From Siderastrea radians (lineage: Eukaryota > Cnidaria > Anthozoa > Scleractinia > Rhizangiidae): a stretch of DNA of 64,000 nucleotides. Below the pieces are notes generated by a model. That model did no database searches and was not told the origin of the DNA. It saw only the letters and a list, made by a program, of their open reading frames with translations. Shown here one piece after another: positions 52,928-64,000 of the stretch. The first letter of the stretch is position 1. Every line of letters starts with the position of its first letter. The position numbers and the translations under genes are program-made. The stretch covers positions 15,597,034-15,661,033 of the forward strand of contig OZ024895.1 of assembly GCA_964017195.1 (NCBI GenBank), written 5' to 3'.

Positions 52928-53837
52928 TTAGTTGTCCCCCTTGAATATTTTTGCCACCTCCTTCACCATAGTCAACATCATCTGCTGAGATTTTAAGGCT
53001 CTTTCAGGTTCCTTCTCTGCCAGCCGTTCAAAGAACTCGTGGTCTCTCCTTTGGCTTTCCTTTAAGAACTCAAAATAATTGGCGTTATTTTTGGCACTTT
53101 CTTCCCCTTTTTTTCTTGGGTCTTTTAGAAGGGGGTGTTTTCTTCGAAGTAGAAAGGCCGCCTAAATTCTTTCTTTTCTTACTGCTGTCATTTCTTGGTT
53201 TGCAGAAAAGGGATTCTGAAAAGGACAAATCCCCATTGACTTCCTCACTGGCTTCCTCCTCATCTGAGCTTTCTTTAGGTGTACCACCAGAGGATGTTTT
53301 ATTAAAACCGGGCGAGCTTTCTTCAAAGCCACATTCCACCACGATCTTCGGTGAGATTTTGGGTCGACAACCAAGAACCTCGTTCATGTCGTCGAAGTAG
53401 GCGAATGACTCTCTGTTGTTGCCACTTTTGTTGTTGTGATCCTTAACGCGTTTAAACTCATCCTCAAGATTTTTTATTTTCGACTTGCATTGCGATCCAG
53501 TGCGAAAGCTTGACAAACCCTGATCTTTGAGCAGTTGGTTTAACTCCTTGGCAATATTCTCCCAAGCAGAAGAGTTGTTTCTCTTGCTTACGGGAAAATG
53601 GTCTTTCCAGACAGTTAGCAGATATCTTATTTCTATGTCCATCCAGTTCCTGGCCCTGCTCTTGTTCATCGCTTCGCTAGCGCTGGCACCGCTGGTACTT
53701 GCTTCAGATTCTTCTATCATCTCTGTGGAAAGTCTTGACGTTTTTGGTGGTTCTAGTGCTGGGGCAAGGAACTGGTTTTGTTGCCAGATGGGAAAAAAAC
53801 TTGGGGCCACGTGGGAACTCAGGATTTCCCGCCTCAT
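52928..53837 (-). pseudogene. Harbinger Myb/SANT-like DNA-binding protein
   Basis: The partner of Harbinger transposases. The ATG at 53837 opens a frame with a trihelix-type Myb domain (RNWMDIEIRYLLTVWKDHF, SSAWENIAKELNQLL, QCKSKIKNLEDEFKRVKD), an acidic linker (SSDEEEASEEVNGD) and a lysine-rich nuclear-localisation-like end. At an A7 tract near 53108 the frame stops (53085). A coiled C-terminus (NANYFEFLKESQRRDHEFFE) continues in another register to a stop at 52928-52930. The gene converges on the transposase gene. Confidence 0.78.
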
Positions 53838-54278
53838 CAATTGGAGGTATTATGTACGGATTCCTACATGAAAAGAACAGTCTGTTATCTGAAAACCGAA
53901 GTCATCAGTCGACAGGAAAGAAACCAAGCGTATTTAGCAGCAAGTAGCTTACCTTACGTTCAGTGTGCGAGGAAAAGAACCATTTTGGTTTACGGCAAAT
54001 GGAAATCTGTCAGCCATGATGGTTTTGACTTCGTCCGTCTAGTATTTCCGATTTTTGTAGGGGTTCTCAAATATTTGACCGCAAACGAATTCTTATTGGC
54101 TGGTGTTAATTGGCAACTAGCTTAAGCCATTTCCTTCGGTCGCTTAAATTTAATGAGAATTCTATTGCTCTTCTTAAGTCGCTTAAGTTTTAAGCGAGTA
54201 GACGACGCATCTGTTTTCACGGGATTTCTGGTCATCAGTCGCTGAGCGACTGAAAAATTCGCTCGTGAAAACACGGCC

Positions 54279-54281
54279 ACT
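54279..54281 (+). repeat. Harbinger target-site duplication, right (ACT)
   Basis: A copy of 47668-47670 directly after GGCC at the right end. Confidence 0.7.
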
Positions 54282-55680
54282 ATAAAACGCAATCTTTACG
54301 CGTTGTGTAAAAAGATCGTAAAACCAACGTGTACGATTTTTTACGACTGGTTGTATGAAAGCGCGCATCGTAAAGAAGGAATTTACGATATTTGACGACT
54401 TGCAGTAAAAAATCGTTAAGATTACGTTTAAGATATTTTAAGACTTGTAGCAAAAAATCGTTAAGACGATGTTTACGATATGAACTTCTGTCCGTGTACT
54501 AGTGGTCGGGATTTGTCACCCTACGTAGTCACGACATTTCAAGGCACTTCAGTAATATCTTACGAACAATAAAAGTCATTTCTTGTATCTTATCATTACT
54601 TATTTTGACACACCTGTCACGAAAGCTGATTTCTCAAGGAAGTTTGTGATATTTTGTCATAAAAACGAGGACCATATATGTCATACAGGGAGGAACTACC
54701 AAAAAGCAACCCATGACAATTTTGCATCTTTTATTGAAATTAAAGTTCACATACACCTTCATTGGTACTTCATTGTTGGCAAACTATGACATTTGCTACT
54801 TTTAATTAGAGTTTTCTTTTCATACATATTCGCTGAACTGAGAGACAGAAAGAAAAGGGGATTCTGTCCTGGGTGGTAGCAATGTTCGACCTTCGGAAAA
54901 AATCAGATTATAAAACCGGTCCCTCTCAAAGTACTCAAACGTATGCTCTTTCAGAGCATCTGCTTTCAAGTACTTGAGCCAACAGCCCTAATGTCCAAGC
55001 TGTTTTGTTTGGATAATGATGATGATGATGATGATGATGACGAATGATGAGTTCATAAACACTTACATGTTCGTTGTTTTGCTGGTTTGGGCATTGCTAT
55101 AATATTAAGCCAAGACAGAGTCCTCTTTTCGTCCAATCTTTCATAATAATCCAAAACCAAAACAGATAACTGGGTAAGAAAGGAAACTATTTCAAAGTAA
55201 ACTTTTGACTCCAGATTGTCTTTCATTTCATTTAGTAATGACACCAATGGACAACGTTTTGTCATTTAGTTTAAGACTAGTCTTTAAAGTTTCTTTGCAG
55301 CGAAAGCCCAACTTGTTTTTTAAAGCTGACTTAGCCACATTACCAATGGATAGATACACCTAATTGCAATTTTGTTGTCTTATAAAAATGAGAAAAATAA
55401 AAGGGAAAAGGAAAAAGCCAAATAGGAATAAATTAGGCATGCTAACTGCATTCGTGGAATTCCTCTGACGAATGGCTAAAGCTCTAAGAGTCTATATGGA
55501 GGCCAATTTACCATGTATCAACTCAATTTGATATAAAATTGAAATATTATACTGTAGTGCATTAGTGCTTTAAGAATTATTAAGATCTGACGGTGTAATT
55601 TGCATGGCTAACTAATTCCTATTTGACTTTGTTTTTTTTTCTTCTTTCCTTTTTGAATGACAACGTTAATGCAATTAGGT
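54282..55680. other. Intergenic, nothing recognised
   Basis: Includes CGTAAA-rich sequence near 54290-54480 and a (GAT)n microsatellite at 55013-55045. No gene seen. Confidence 0.5.
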
Positions 55681-55685
55681 GTACC

Positions 55686-55687
<2 letters not shown>

Positions 55688-55717
<30 letters not shown>

Positions 55718-55720
55718 ATC
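55688..55720. repeat. (GATA)n microsatellite
   Basis: About eight perfect GATA units. Confidence 0.95.
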
Positions 55721-55876
55721 TTTTATTTTCCCACGGAATTTTATCAAATTAAAATATACAACATATTAAAATTTGTTTTACATAAAATCCGTACACGATA
55801 TTATCTCAGAAACTAATTACAGTTAATTAATTAATTACAATATACTGCGATATAAGTATAATATGAAATTGCTTTA

Positions 55877-55929
55877 ATAGATAGATAGATAGATAGATAG
55901 ATGATAGATAGATAGATAGATAGATAGAT

Positions 55930-55988
<59 letters not shown>
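55877..55988. repeat. (GATA)n microsatellite, long
   Basis: About 27 GATA/TAGA units with two small interruptions. It lies at the 3' side of the minus-strand LINE and may be its repeated tail, a common ending for non-LTR elements. Confidence 0.95.
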
Positions 55989-56109
55989 CAGTTATAACAA
56001 AATAAAATGATCTGTTATACCTAACTAAACTAATTAACAATTAAACAAAATTACAACTAATTACATACTAAAGCTGCTTTTCAAGGATGCTGTGTGAAGC
56101 ATATTGAAC

Positions 56110-56614
56110 TCATTTAAAACTGTGGTGACGCAGTTTACGTTTAAAATCATTTAAAGACGCTGCAGATCGTAAATCATGGGATAGGCTGTTCCACAACTTA
56201 GCTCCACTATAAGATAAGCTTTTCTTTAAATAATTGGTATGGGGCTGTGAAAGAGCCAATTTAATTTCAGTATTCCTTAATCGATAAGAAGTGATGTCGT
56301 CTCGAGACACAAATCTAGATCTCAGGTACTCAAGAGTCATCCCATGTACAGTTTTGTCACCATAATAGATGTCGATAATAATCATTAGGCCAACCCAGTG
56401 CCAGGAACAAATCACCGACATTATATTCATAACTGGCGGACTTTAAAATACGGGCTGCACGATTTTGGAGCTTCTGCAGTTCTTCAGAAAGACCGATGCC
56501 GCAGTTGCACCAAACAACATTACAATAATCAAAATGTGGATGAACTAAGCTGTTATATACATTTATTAATACATTAAAAGGTGTAAGATGTCGTATTCGT
56601 TTAATTGCACCCAA
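56110..56614 (-). pseudogene. LINE reverse transcriptase, C-terminal part
   Basis: Two overlapping frames (56357-56614, 56110-56430) in different registers make up one C-terminal RT region: IYNSLVHPHFDYCNVVW-type thumb sequence (VYNSLVHPHFDYCNVVWCN), RAARILKSASYEY, then GAKLWNSLSHDLR. One frameshift lies in the overlap. Confidence 0.75.
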
Positions 56615-57281
56615 AGCAGAAGCAACCTTTTTGCAAATACTCTGTACGTGACTTTCCTAGTTTAAGTTTAGTTCAATATGCACTCCAAGAGATTTTGCAG
56701 ATAACACTTGCAACACTGGATGCTCGTTTATACTGAAAGAATGAGTTTCGGAAAGCGTTGATAGCTTCTGCCTCGACGCAACTAACATAAACTCAGCTTT
56801 AGTTGAGTTAAGTGTAAGTTTACTGGCTGATGGCCATATAAAAACCCTGTCTAAATCACAATCATAGTTAAGACGATCACTTATGTGATTTAAATCTGCA
56901 CTGGCAAAGGTTTAGCTGGTGTCGTCTGCATACATTCTAGGTTGTAAAAAATAAAAGCAATTTGCCAGGTCATTATACAAAAGAAACAATAAAGGACCTA
57001 GAATCGTTCCTTGGGTGAGACCACTTTTAACTAATTTTTGGGTTGACATGGATCAGTTAATTTGGCAAGTTTGGGTACGATTGTTTAAATACGAAGTAAA
57101 CCATTCGTGATAGGAACCGCGTATTCCATAATATTGCAGTATCTTAAATAAGATATTATGATCGAAAGTATCGAAAGCTAAAAAAAACAACAGCATTGAC
57201 GACGAGACCACGATCAATGTTCATTGCCCAGCTGTCTCAGTAAGATAGTGGTATACCTGGTCAAAAACTACCTGGTCATAA

Positions 57282-58582
57282 TATGAGGGTATATCTATGA
57301 CAAAATTCAATTGTTTGAAAAGGAAATGAAATTAGTCAAATCTAACATGTAACAAGTCAAAGCTGATAAAGAGAAAATCGTGGTAGAGGGATCGTATTAT
57401 GGAAAGGGGCATCATCAAACAGGCATTACGAAAAAAGGCATCACGCTTAAGGCATCACGCAAAAGGGCATCACGAAAAAAGGCATTACGCAAAAAGGCAT
57501 CACGCTAAAAGGCATCACGCAAAAAGGATCACGCCAAAAGGCATCTCGCTAAAAGGCATTACACTAAAAGGCATTACGCTGAAAGGCATCGCGCTTAAAG
57601 GCATCACGCAAAAAGGCATCACGCTAAAAGGCATTACACTAAAAGGCATTACGCTGAAAGGCATCACGCTTAAAGGCATCACGCTTAAAGGCATCACACT
57701 AAAAGGCATCACACTAAAAGGCATCACGCTAAAAGGCATATTAACACAAAAAGGTATCGATTGGTAGTTCCAAACAAACTTCGAATGCACCCAGAAGATT
57801 TGAATGAGGCCAGGCAAACCACAAATATTTGAAGTGTCGCGAACACAGCGATTTTAGTAACCACAAGCTCAGAAAACTCGTCAAATACAAAACGAGAATA
57901 CTTTTCTTAATCGCTTGGCAATTCTAAACAAATATGAATACTTCGATAAGCTTTGAATAAGGGCTACAGCTTACTCTTGAACCTCTATCCATACGAGGCT
58001 GCCGGGCATCTAGCCACTGCCTCGAAGAAAAACGTTACATCTGTATTCCGCGGAGTTCGCGGAAATTGTTGCTTATATAAAGCGTAATCTTTAGAAGCAC
58101 AGACACTTGCATGTGTTCTTTCAAAGAATCCATTTTTCGGTCTCGTTTGTGTGTGCTCTGTTGATATATATCGAGCTTTGCATTGTTGCTCAGAGCCCAG
58201 TGCTTTTTTAGCGCGTTTTCCCTTTTATTTTAGCCTGGACTCCGCCTTGACTGATGACGTCACAAAATGAATTTTGAGTTTGAGGTAATAATATTGACAT
58301 CAGTAAATGAATATTGAAACAAAATGAGAAATATCGGTAAACATTGTACCCGTATCAGATCGATTTGCAAAGGTAGTATCGTGCCACCGTTATCATCACG
58401 CATTCTTCCTGGCTAATGCCTTTTAACGTATTTAATGCCTTTTAGCCTAATGCCTTCTAGCGTTTTGCCCTTTTGCGTGATGCCTTTTAGCATGATGCCT
58501 TTTTGGGTGATGCCTTTTAGTGTGATGCCTTTTTGCATTCCCTTTTCAAACAATTGAATTTTGTCATAGATATACCCTCATA
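57282..58582. mobile_element. Palindromic minisatellite element, 6-bp duplication
   Basis: 1,301 bp inserted in the LINE. The ends TATGAGGGTATATCTATGAC are inverted on the right, and TCATAA is duplicated on both flanks (57276-57281, 58583-58588). Just inside each end lies a tandem array of GGCATCACGCTAAAA-type 15-bp units, long on the left (57415-57740) and short and inverted on the right (58415-58535). No coding capacity. The superfamily is unknown. Confidence 0.8.
57415..57740. repeat. 15-bp minisatellite (GGCATCACGCTAAAA)n
   Basis: About 20 or more imperfect units; their frame reads as repeated KGITL on the plus strand. This is repeat translation, not a gene. Confidence 0.92.
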
Positions 58583-58762
58583 TCATAAGCTACCCGTTCA
58601 AATACTTTGGCCACGACTGGGATTACCGATATTGGGCGGTAATTTGTGGGATCGTTTCGTTTTGCAGAATTTTTGTTTGATTGGGTAACCCTTTGCACTT
58701 CCACTCATCGGGAAAAATGCCAGTTAATAAGGATTGGTTAAATATTTAAGTGAGAGACAGCA

Positions 58763-59257
58763 ATTAAATATTCAAAGCGCTCTGGTCACGTGACGTATTA
58801 TCACGTGAAATTTGGCACTTTACGTTTTGACACAATCAAAGCTAACAAAGCTAACACAGGTTTGATATCCCGCAATTCTAATGCCCATTTCCAAATGACC
58901 CATACCAGAAGGTTTCTGGCCTCGTTTATTGCTTTCGATCTGATTGTGACTTGCTCTCACAGTGAGCTAAAATGTCTTTTTTTGGAAAGAACCACGTGAC
59001 TAATGACGTCATCACACCAAGATGGATATAAGAGATATTTTACGAAAGGAGTGAATACCTTTTTTCTGGTGAAAAGGATTCTGGGAAGGTTCTTATAATT
59101 ATAATATTGTTTTTAATTATTATTATTATTATGAACATTGCTGGAATCCTATTGATTTTAACCCTCTCTGGTGTTGCATCTTTTTCCAGAAAGCAAACTG
59201 CAAAAGCACATAGCACTTTGAAGAAGTGTTGTTTTGGTTCACAGATTTGGATCTTAT
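58763..59257. other. Intergenic, nothing recognised
   Basis: AT-rich flank of the LINE with short frames only. Confidence 0.5.
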
Positions 59258-60053
59258 GCCGTGGTTACACTTGAGCTTTTTACTGCGGTAACAGAGTTTA
59301 CTTACCTGGGTAAATTTTTCTTGAGTGTAAACAACAATTAATACCTCAGTAAATGCCGCCGAAGACAAAAGAAATTTGACCAAGGTAAATGTAATAACTG
59401 TGCAGTGATTTGGCATGGTTTAGCTCGGTAAACCTAGGTCAAAATGACAGATATATCCGGTTGCGATGATCTGGTTGCTGTGGCATGTTACATTTATTAG
59501 ATTTCCTGCGGAGTTCAGCCTTACTTCGTCACATTTCACGTTTTCGCTATGTTTTCTTCGAGAAAGATGGAACAAAAATAGCGATAATCCTACAATCTTT
59601 ACGGTAGGCATTCCGAAATGTAAGCGACGATTTTTTCCTGCTTTTACTTCATTTAATTCGTACGGTATTTTGGGGTTAAACTTGTCGCATTTAAAAACAG
59701 ATGATTTATTCCCGGGTATTCATTCTTGATCTTATTTCTTTCAAGGGAAGATGAGTATCACGAACGGCCGTAGCATACTCCTATCCGTATTTTTTGCCTC
59801 AGCCTGCAAGGCACGAATTCCTGCCACAGTTCTATGGCTTTCAGGCAATGCAGTCTTCCTTTGTTGTACGTCCTCCATCAGAATTGCCTGGACACAGCGC
59901 AACGCCCCCATACTCGCAAGAAAGCAGCCACAGCGCGGCGCAAAAAACTTAGGTTATTTGAGCCACTATAAACAACGTTCGAATGTACTATGGTTTAGTA
60001 ACTTGACCTCGGTCAATTATAACCCCGGTAAACGCTCAAGTGTAAACACAGCA
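59258..60053. mobile_element. Harbinger-type MITE, TTA duplication
   Basis: 796 bp with ends TGCCGTGGTTACACTTGAGC and, inverted at the right, TGCTGTGTTTACACTTGAGC; TTA flanks both sides (59255-59257, 60054-60056). The ends continue into further inverted GTAAAC/GGTAA sequence. Non-coding: the frames inside show no domain. Confidence 0.75.
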
Positions 60054-60280
60054 TTAGTCACAGCACTGGCAAAAATAATGCAAACAAGAAAATAAATGAA
60101 GTGAACTATTTGCAAATAAATTACCAACTAACATCCTTTACTGTTTGCATTTTTTGCAAGTTGAGGTGTCCTTGTTGGGCAACAGATATAAATGCAAACT
60201 GTATTGATCAAAGGTCAAATATAAGTGCTGACAGCAGGTTTTATAGCGGTCTTACCTTTTTTAATGTCTTTCTGTTAAAG

Positions 60281-60440
60281 GTCAGGTACAGAGGAAAGAC
60301 TGTCACTGGATTGGTTGGGTCTTCTGTGAACTTCACCTGGAGCTTCTCTGGTATCGCTAAAATTGTAACCTGGGGACTGAAGGACCCCAATTCACCAGCA
60401 ATTCCCTATGATAAGAGACTGGTAGCTCTGAGTAAAAGTG
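60281..60440 (+). CDS. Partial Ig V-set-like exon
   Basis: After the acceptor tctgttaaag the frame reads GKTVTGLVGSSVNFTWSFSG, IVTWGLKD and KRLVALSKSGQVDR, the first half of an Ig domain in which the B-strand cysteine position is N-F-T. A match to the cnidarian Ig exon style is fair. The second half and a donor are not found: the sequence turns into unrelated DNA near 60460, so it is a partial or interrupted exon. Boundaries are approximate. Confidence 0.5.
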
Positions 60441-63400
60441 GCCAAGTGGACAGGGCTCAAAAACGGCTGATTGGTTGAAAGATATTTCGTAAAAAGCGTC
60501 ACAGAATTGCTACTGAGCATGCGTGTTGCTTTCTCACCCTTGAAAAGTTCAATATGGCGGACGGGCTGCAGTTGTTTTAGCACGGGAACCGCAATATTAT
60601 TTCACTTTCAACGGACGATCGAAGTTACGTTAGATAGTTTTTTTAATCGGAAATGCTGTTTGAATCGATCATTGACTTCAGTGGCTTTCAAAAAAGCCAT
60701 TTTGGCCGCCCTACACTGGAGAAACTGAATATCGGCAGTCCAATCTTGGATCAGGCTGCATCTTCTGATGGCGTTTAGGATTGATCTCGTTGTTTGATTA
60801 AAGTTTTATCTTCCATCAATATTTTTTCGTGGACAAGGCGTGCAGAAGGGGAGTGATCTCATGGTTGCAGGTCAGTAATTTATTGATGTACTATTTCATA
60901 ACTGATCATCATGCACTCAATGGTTGTTATGTAGCCCTTAATTGCTGGTCATGTTTTTGCACATTTAATACACAAGTTTGTCGACGTGGATTGCTACTCT
61001 TTTACAAACTGACAAGTGCTTTAATAGCCGGAAGAGAGTGTTACCCGATGTTCAAATAATGCTATAACAGTCTACAAAAGTGCCCTTTTTCGAGATCACT
61101 GAAAAGCCTGTTGTGGTTGGTATTTTTGATACTTTAAGTCCACACGTGCACTATGACTCGTATGATGCATTTCTTTTTAACTGACAAATGCTGCTTTATG
61201 TTGTGTGTCGAATTCTGAAGAAAGCAAATCAAATAATTATTTTTGAATTTTGTCAATTGCAATTACTCAGTCTTTCTTAGATCAGCAACGCTGAACATGT
61301 TTATTTGCTTTATTCATTGGTTAACATATTTAATCAACACACTTGTTGATCAATACACGATGTCAATTTCTGCTTTTTGTTAAGCTTTGCTTGTGCTCAT
61401 TGATTTGTGTATTGTTAGCTTTACCCATATACTTCGTTCCCATGAAGATCCATACCACATCTTGGTCAGCATTTTACTTGTTTTGCAATTTATTTGTATA
61501 CTTGAACCAGTACGCCACACCACAATTGTTAAAGTAAAACCCTAGTATGATTGCTAATGGTGGACAAAATATGTATGGTACAAGTGGTTTTTGCATTTAG
61601 GGGGTATTCTAGTAATAGGAAACAACTGCATCAGTTAATTTTTGGGAAAAAAACCTTTTGCAAATAGCCAAAATAGAGTCTTGATTGATGTTTACAGGGG
61701 AACTGACTCCACTAATATGATCACTGATCAATGGGCCATATTAAATAACTAATGAAAAAAAAAACAGTTGTTGCATTCAAGAAGTATTTCAGTCAGAAAA
61801 ATAACTGGATCAGTTAATTTCTGGGCTAAAAGAAGTGTCATAAGATGATCGCATGTAACAAAGTGGTTGGTAAGACAGGGTTTTACTTGTACATTGTACT
61901 TTTAAGACCTGCAAGACCAAACAAGGTCATGTGGCTGAAAGAGATTCAATCTATTTGCAGAATGTTTTTAAAATGTTATGTTAAATTCGTTGAGTGCCAG
62001 CATTATGATACATTTTTTGCCAATAAGTTTTTAATCAATTATATATACATGAAGTAAAATTTATGTTTTACATTTTTTTCTCCAGGTTGTCACAGCTTTT
62101 GACTGCAGTGATATGTTCTTATCCAGCCTGTTAAGTTCTTGGCAGAAAGCAGAGAATGGCAGCAATAAAAGTCACTAGTGTTCAATTGAAATATTAATTA
62201 TTCTAATTATTGATTTTTCAAATGTCAGTTTGCCCTACACTCTTTGGTACTGAAACAGTCCAGTGGAGTGTACTAATGTTTTGAAGTCTGATCTCTATGA
62301 GAGGTCTGCCTTGAGGCAAACTACATGTTTATTGCTCCTGATGAAAGGTGAAGTGAAAAAGCATGTATATAAAGATTTGAGAAATAAAACCCAGCATCTT
62401 TTCCCCTTTTTTCCATCTTGCAACTCATCTTACATTAATTTTGTAGCCAACCTTCTTTTTAAAAGGAAGTTAGAAGCAGTTGTGTGAGAGGGGCATCAAT
62501 GATGATTATGACCGTTCGTTTTAGTCTTTGCCCTATCTGTACTTTTCAGATACTTCGTGTACTTGTCTGGAGCATTGACCATTGATTGATGCAGTGTTTG
62601 CTCCTAATTAGTGAACTCAATTCTGGAGCGACTTCCTCAGTGTTTTGTGCTTCTATACCATTGTTTTTTTTTTTAATTCAAAGTTAAATTCTGTGGTATC
62701 ATTTAGATATTATTTTGGTAAATATACTGCTCAACAATTTCCTTTTGCAATACAGTCAAGTTCTTTCATTAATTACTCTTGACTAAGATTAACCAAAAAT
62801 TGCTGAATTTTGATTCATCTGACAACTGTCAGCCTTGTTCTGAAAAAAACAAAAGGTATTGCACCTGTCTGCTGTTGGAATATAAATGAAGGGTTCACAA
62901 GCTAAAGAAGGTGGCTGCAGAAACAATGAGTACATTTGTACTGGCAAGGAGATGCACTTTGCTTTGCTATTATAATTTGATATTTTCCAGTGTGTTTTAA
63001 ATGACGTTATGCTGCACTGACAATTTTGTTGCTAAGAGGGGTGCACCTTGTGTTTGAAAGGTACTACCAACATAGCATTCTCTACAAAAATATTCATTAG
63101 AAAACCAATCACTATAATAGTCAGTGGGAAACGATTTCAAGCTCTATTCAACTGAAAAGCCAATGAGCTTTAATATGTGGAGGTCGTTTGTTTCTTGTGC
63201 GATGAACTGTCCAAGGGTTTACATTAAACAGTGCACCATTTAAGTTTACTTCACTTTTCTTCAGCCGTTTCATTCCCAGAGTTACAACCTCGAGGTAGAT
63301 GTGACCATTGAAATAGAAGCTGGTTTGATCTGCTGATCCTGTAATGCTGTTTGTTTTTCAGTACATGTACTTTGGAAAATGGATATTGGGATTCTTGTTG

Positions 63401-64000
63401 TTTAAATTCTGTCATTACTGATTTTGAGCAACAATGACTAGTAAAACTTAGGGTATTTGGACGTTTATTAACTTGATCTAACGCAAGTCCAAATACTTTT
63501 ATTTAAAAAAGCATTAAAAAACAACGAAGTAAACATTGGCAATAACTTAATCGAGTTGCTGTACACTGGCACGACTTCTCTTCCAAGATATAAACAAACA
63601 AATGTTCATCTTCAAACAGTGATTTAAAAAATCATCGATGCGAAAAAATAGTCTCTTTTATTTCTTTACAAATTATCAAACTTTCCATTACGAGACACTC
63701 ATATACTATCTTAGCAAACAAGAAAATCCAAGATCCGTTAAAGTCATGTTGTCAAGGACAGCTCTCTATAAGTTAGCAGAACAATGTCCCAAAACGTTTA
63801 GGACAACATGGTCTGATTGTTACCGAAACTAGACTCCCTGCTTATGAAGGAACTAATAATATCAAAGGTCCATGAGGATGCACATCTCGAGCACATGTAA
63901 GTAGCCGTAAATCCTCGTTGTTCAAAGGCGGACATATTGAAACTTGTTTCTTTTCGAGGCACCAATACCGAAGCCATTCAAGAATATGCTGTCAAGAATA
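60441..64000. other. Intergenic to window end, no gene recognised
   Basis: AT-rich DNA with short unconvincing frames. A short perfect hairpin (GTATTTGGAC...GTCCAAATAC) lies near 63452-63495. No RNA gene, splice-consistent exon or bounded element was identified. Confidence 0.45.

Larger units (their letters stand above)
47671..54278. mobile_element. PIF/Harbinger element, 6.6 kb, inactivated
   Basis: Both ends begin GGCCGTGTTTTCACGAG as short inverted repeats with a 3-bp duplication outside. It carries the two genes of this superfamily, a DDE transposase (+) and a Myb/SANT-like protein (-), converging on each other. A TTAA-flanked foldback element is nested near its left end. Both genes have frameshifts, so this copy is not autonomous. 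Confidence 0.8.
55989..58762 (-). mobile_element. Non-LTR retrotransposon, 5'-truncated and interrupted
   Basis: Minus-strand reverse transcriptase in pieces. 58590-58762 gives LLTGIFPDEWK and the NYRPISVIPVVAKVFER block with mutations. After an insertion (57282-58582) the RT continues with DQVYHYL, the FDHNILFKIL-type motif and RMYADDTS, the catalytic YADD box, near 56925-56940. 56110-56614 gives the C-terminal part, KLQNRAARILKSASYEYN and YSGAKLWNSLSHDLRSAASL. It looks like a Jockey/CR1/RTE-group element. Frames are broken and the 5' end is missing. Confidence 0.8.

Noticed and set aside
55831..56040. ORF of YLSIYLSI repeats
   Set aside because: Translation of a (GATA)n microsatellite.
57399..57767. 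Repeat-rich ORF (KGITL units) or CRISPR-like array
   Set aside because: The 15-bp units are contiguous with no spacers, so it is a minisatellite, and the protein is an artefact of it.

Overview
The window looks like nuclear DNA of an intron-rich, AT-rich, transposon-laden invertebrate. A cnidarian such as a stony coral or sea anemone is my best guess, inferred from the style of the receptor tyrosine kinase and Ig genes, the Polinton, Penelope and Harbinger content and the many foldback elements. No marker gene fixes the species.

Layout: (1) 213-9115 (+) holds ten exons forming the cytoplasmic half of a receptor tyrosine kinase gene; a decayed Penelope-like retroelement (6203-8126) sits in its last intron. 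(2) 9116-13487 is non-coding and carries a Harbinger-type MITE and other repeats. (3) 13494-30779 is a complete Maverick/Polinton of 17,286 bp, with about 602-604 bp terminal inverted repeats and a perfect 6-bp target duplication (AACCAT). It encodes the virus-like gene set: protein-primed DNA polymerase B, integrase with chromodomain, Ulp1/adenain-type protease, packaging ATPase, double-jelly-roll major capsid protein, penton-like minor capsid protein, a PLA2-domain protein, core/minor proteins, a collagen-stalk fibre with a lectin-like head, a membrane protein and a zinc-ribbon transcription-factor-like protein. (4) 30786-36400 contains a minus-strand Ig-domain gene with a tandemly duplicated Ig exon. 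(5) 36-47 kb is mostly non-coding and rich in short inverted-repeat elements, with one convincing 5' coding exon at 41854 and a SINE. (6) 47183-47446 (+) is an Ig-domain exon. (7) 47671-54278 is a 6.6-kb PIF/Harbinger element (3-bp TSD) with broken transposase and Myb/SANT-like genes and a nested 1.56-kb TTAA-flanked foldback element. (8) 55.9-58.8 kb is a minus-strand non-LTR retrotransposon fragment split by a 1.3-kb palindromic minisatellite element. (9) 58.8-64 kb holds another TTA-flanked MITE, part of an Ig V-set exon and otherwise no recognisable gene.

In the Polinton, genes left of about 25.9 kb run leftward and those from 26.0 kb mostly run rightward, so a roughly 130-bp divergent promoter in the middle drives both arms. 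Almost every element gene starts inside a shared AT-rich signature of the type ATATTATATG, usually preceded by a TAAAC or TCTAAC box. A TATA-like TATATAAAAAYGC sequence is shared between the central promoter and both terminal repeats. The polymerase has an in-frame stop and a frameshift, and several other genes shift frame, mostly at A-tracts, so this copy is either young but inactivated or affected by homopolymer sequencing error. I describe the breaks but do not repair them.
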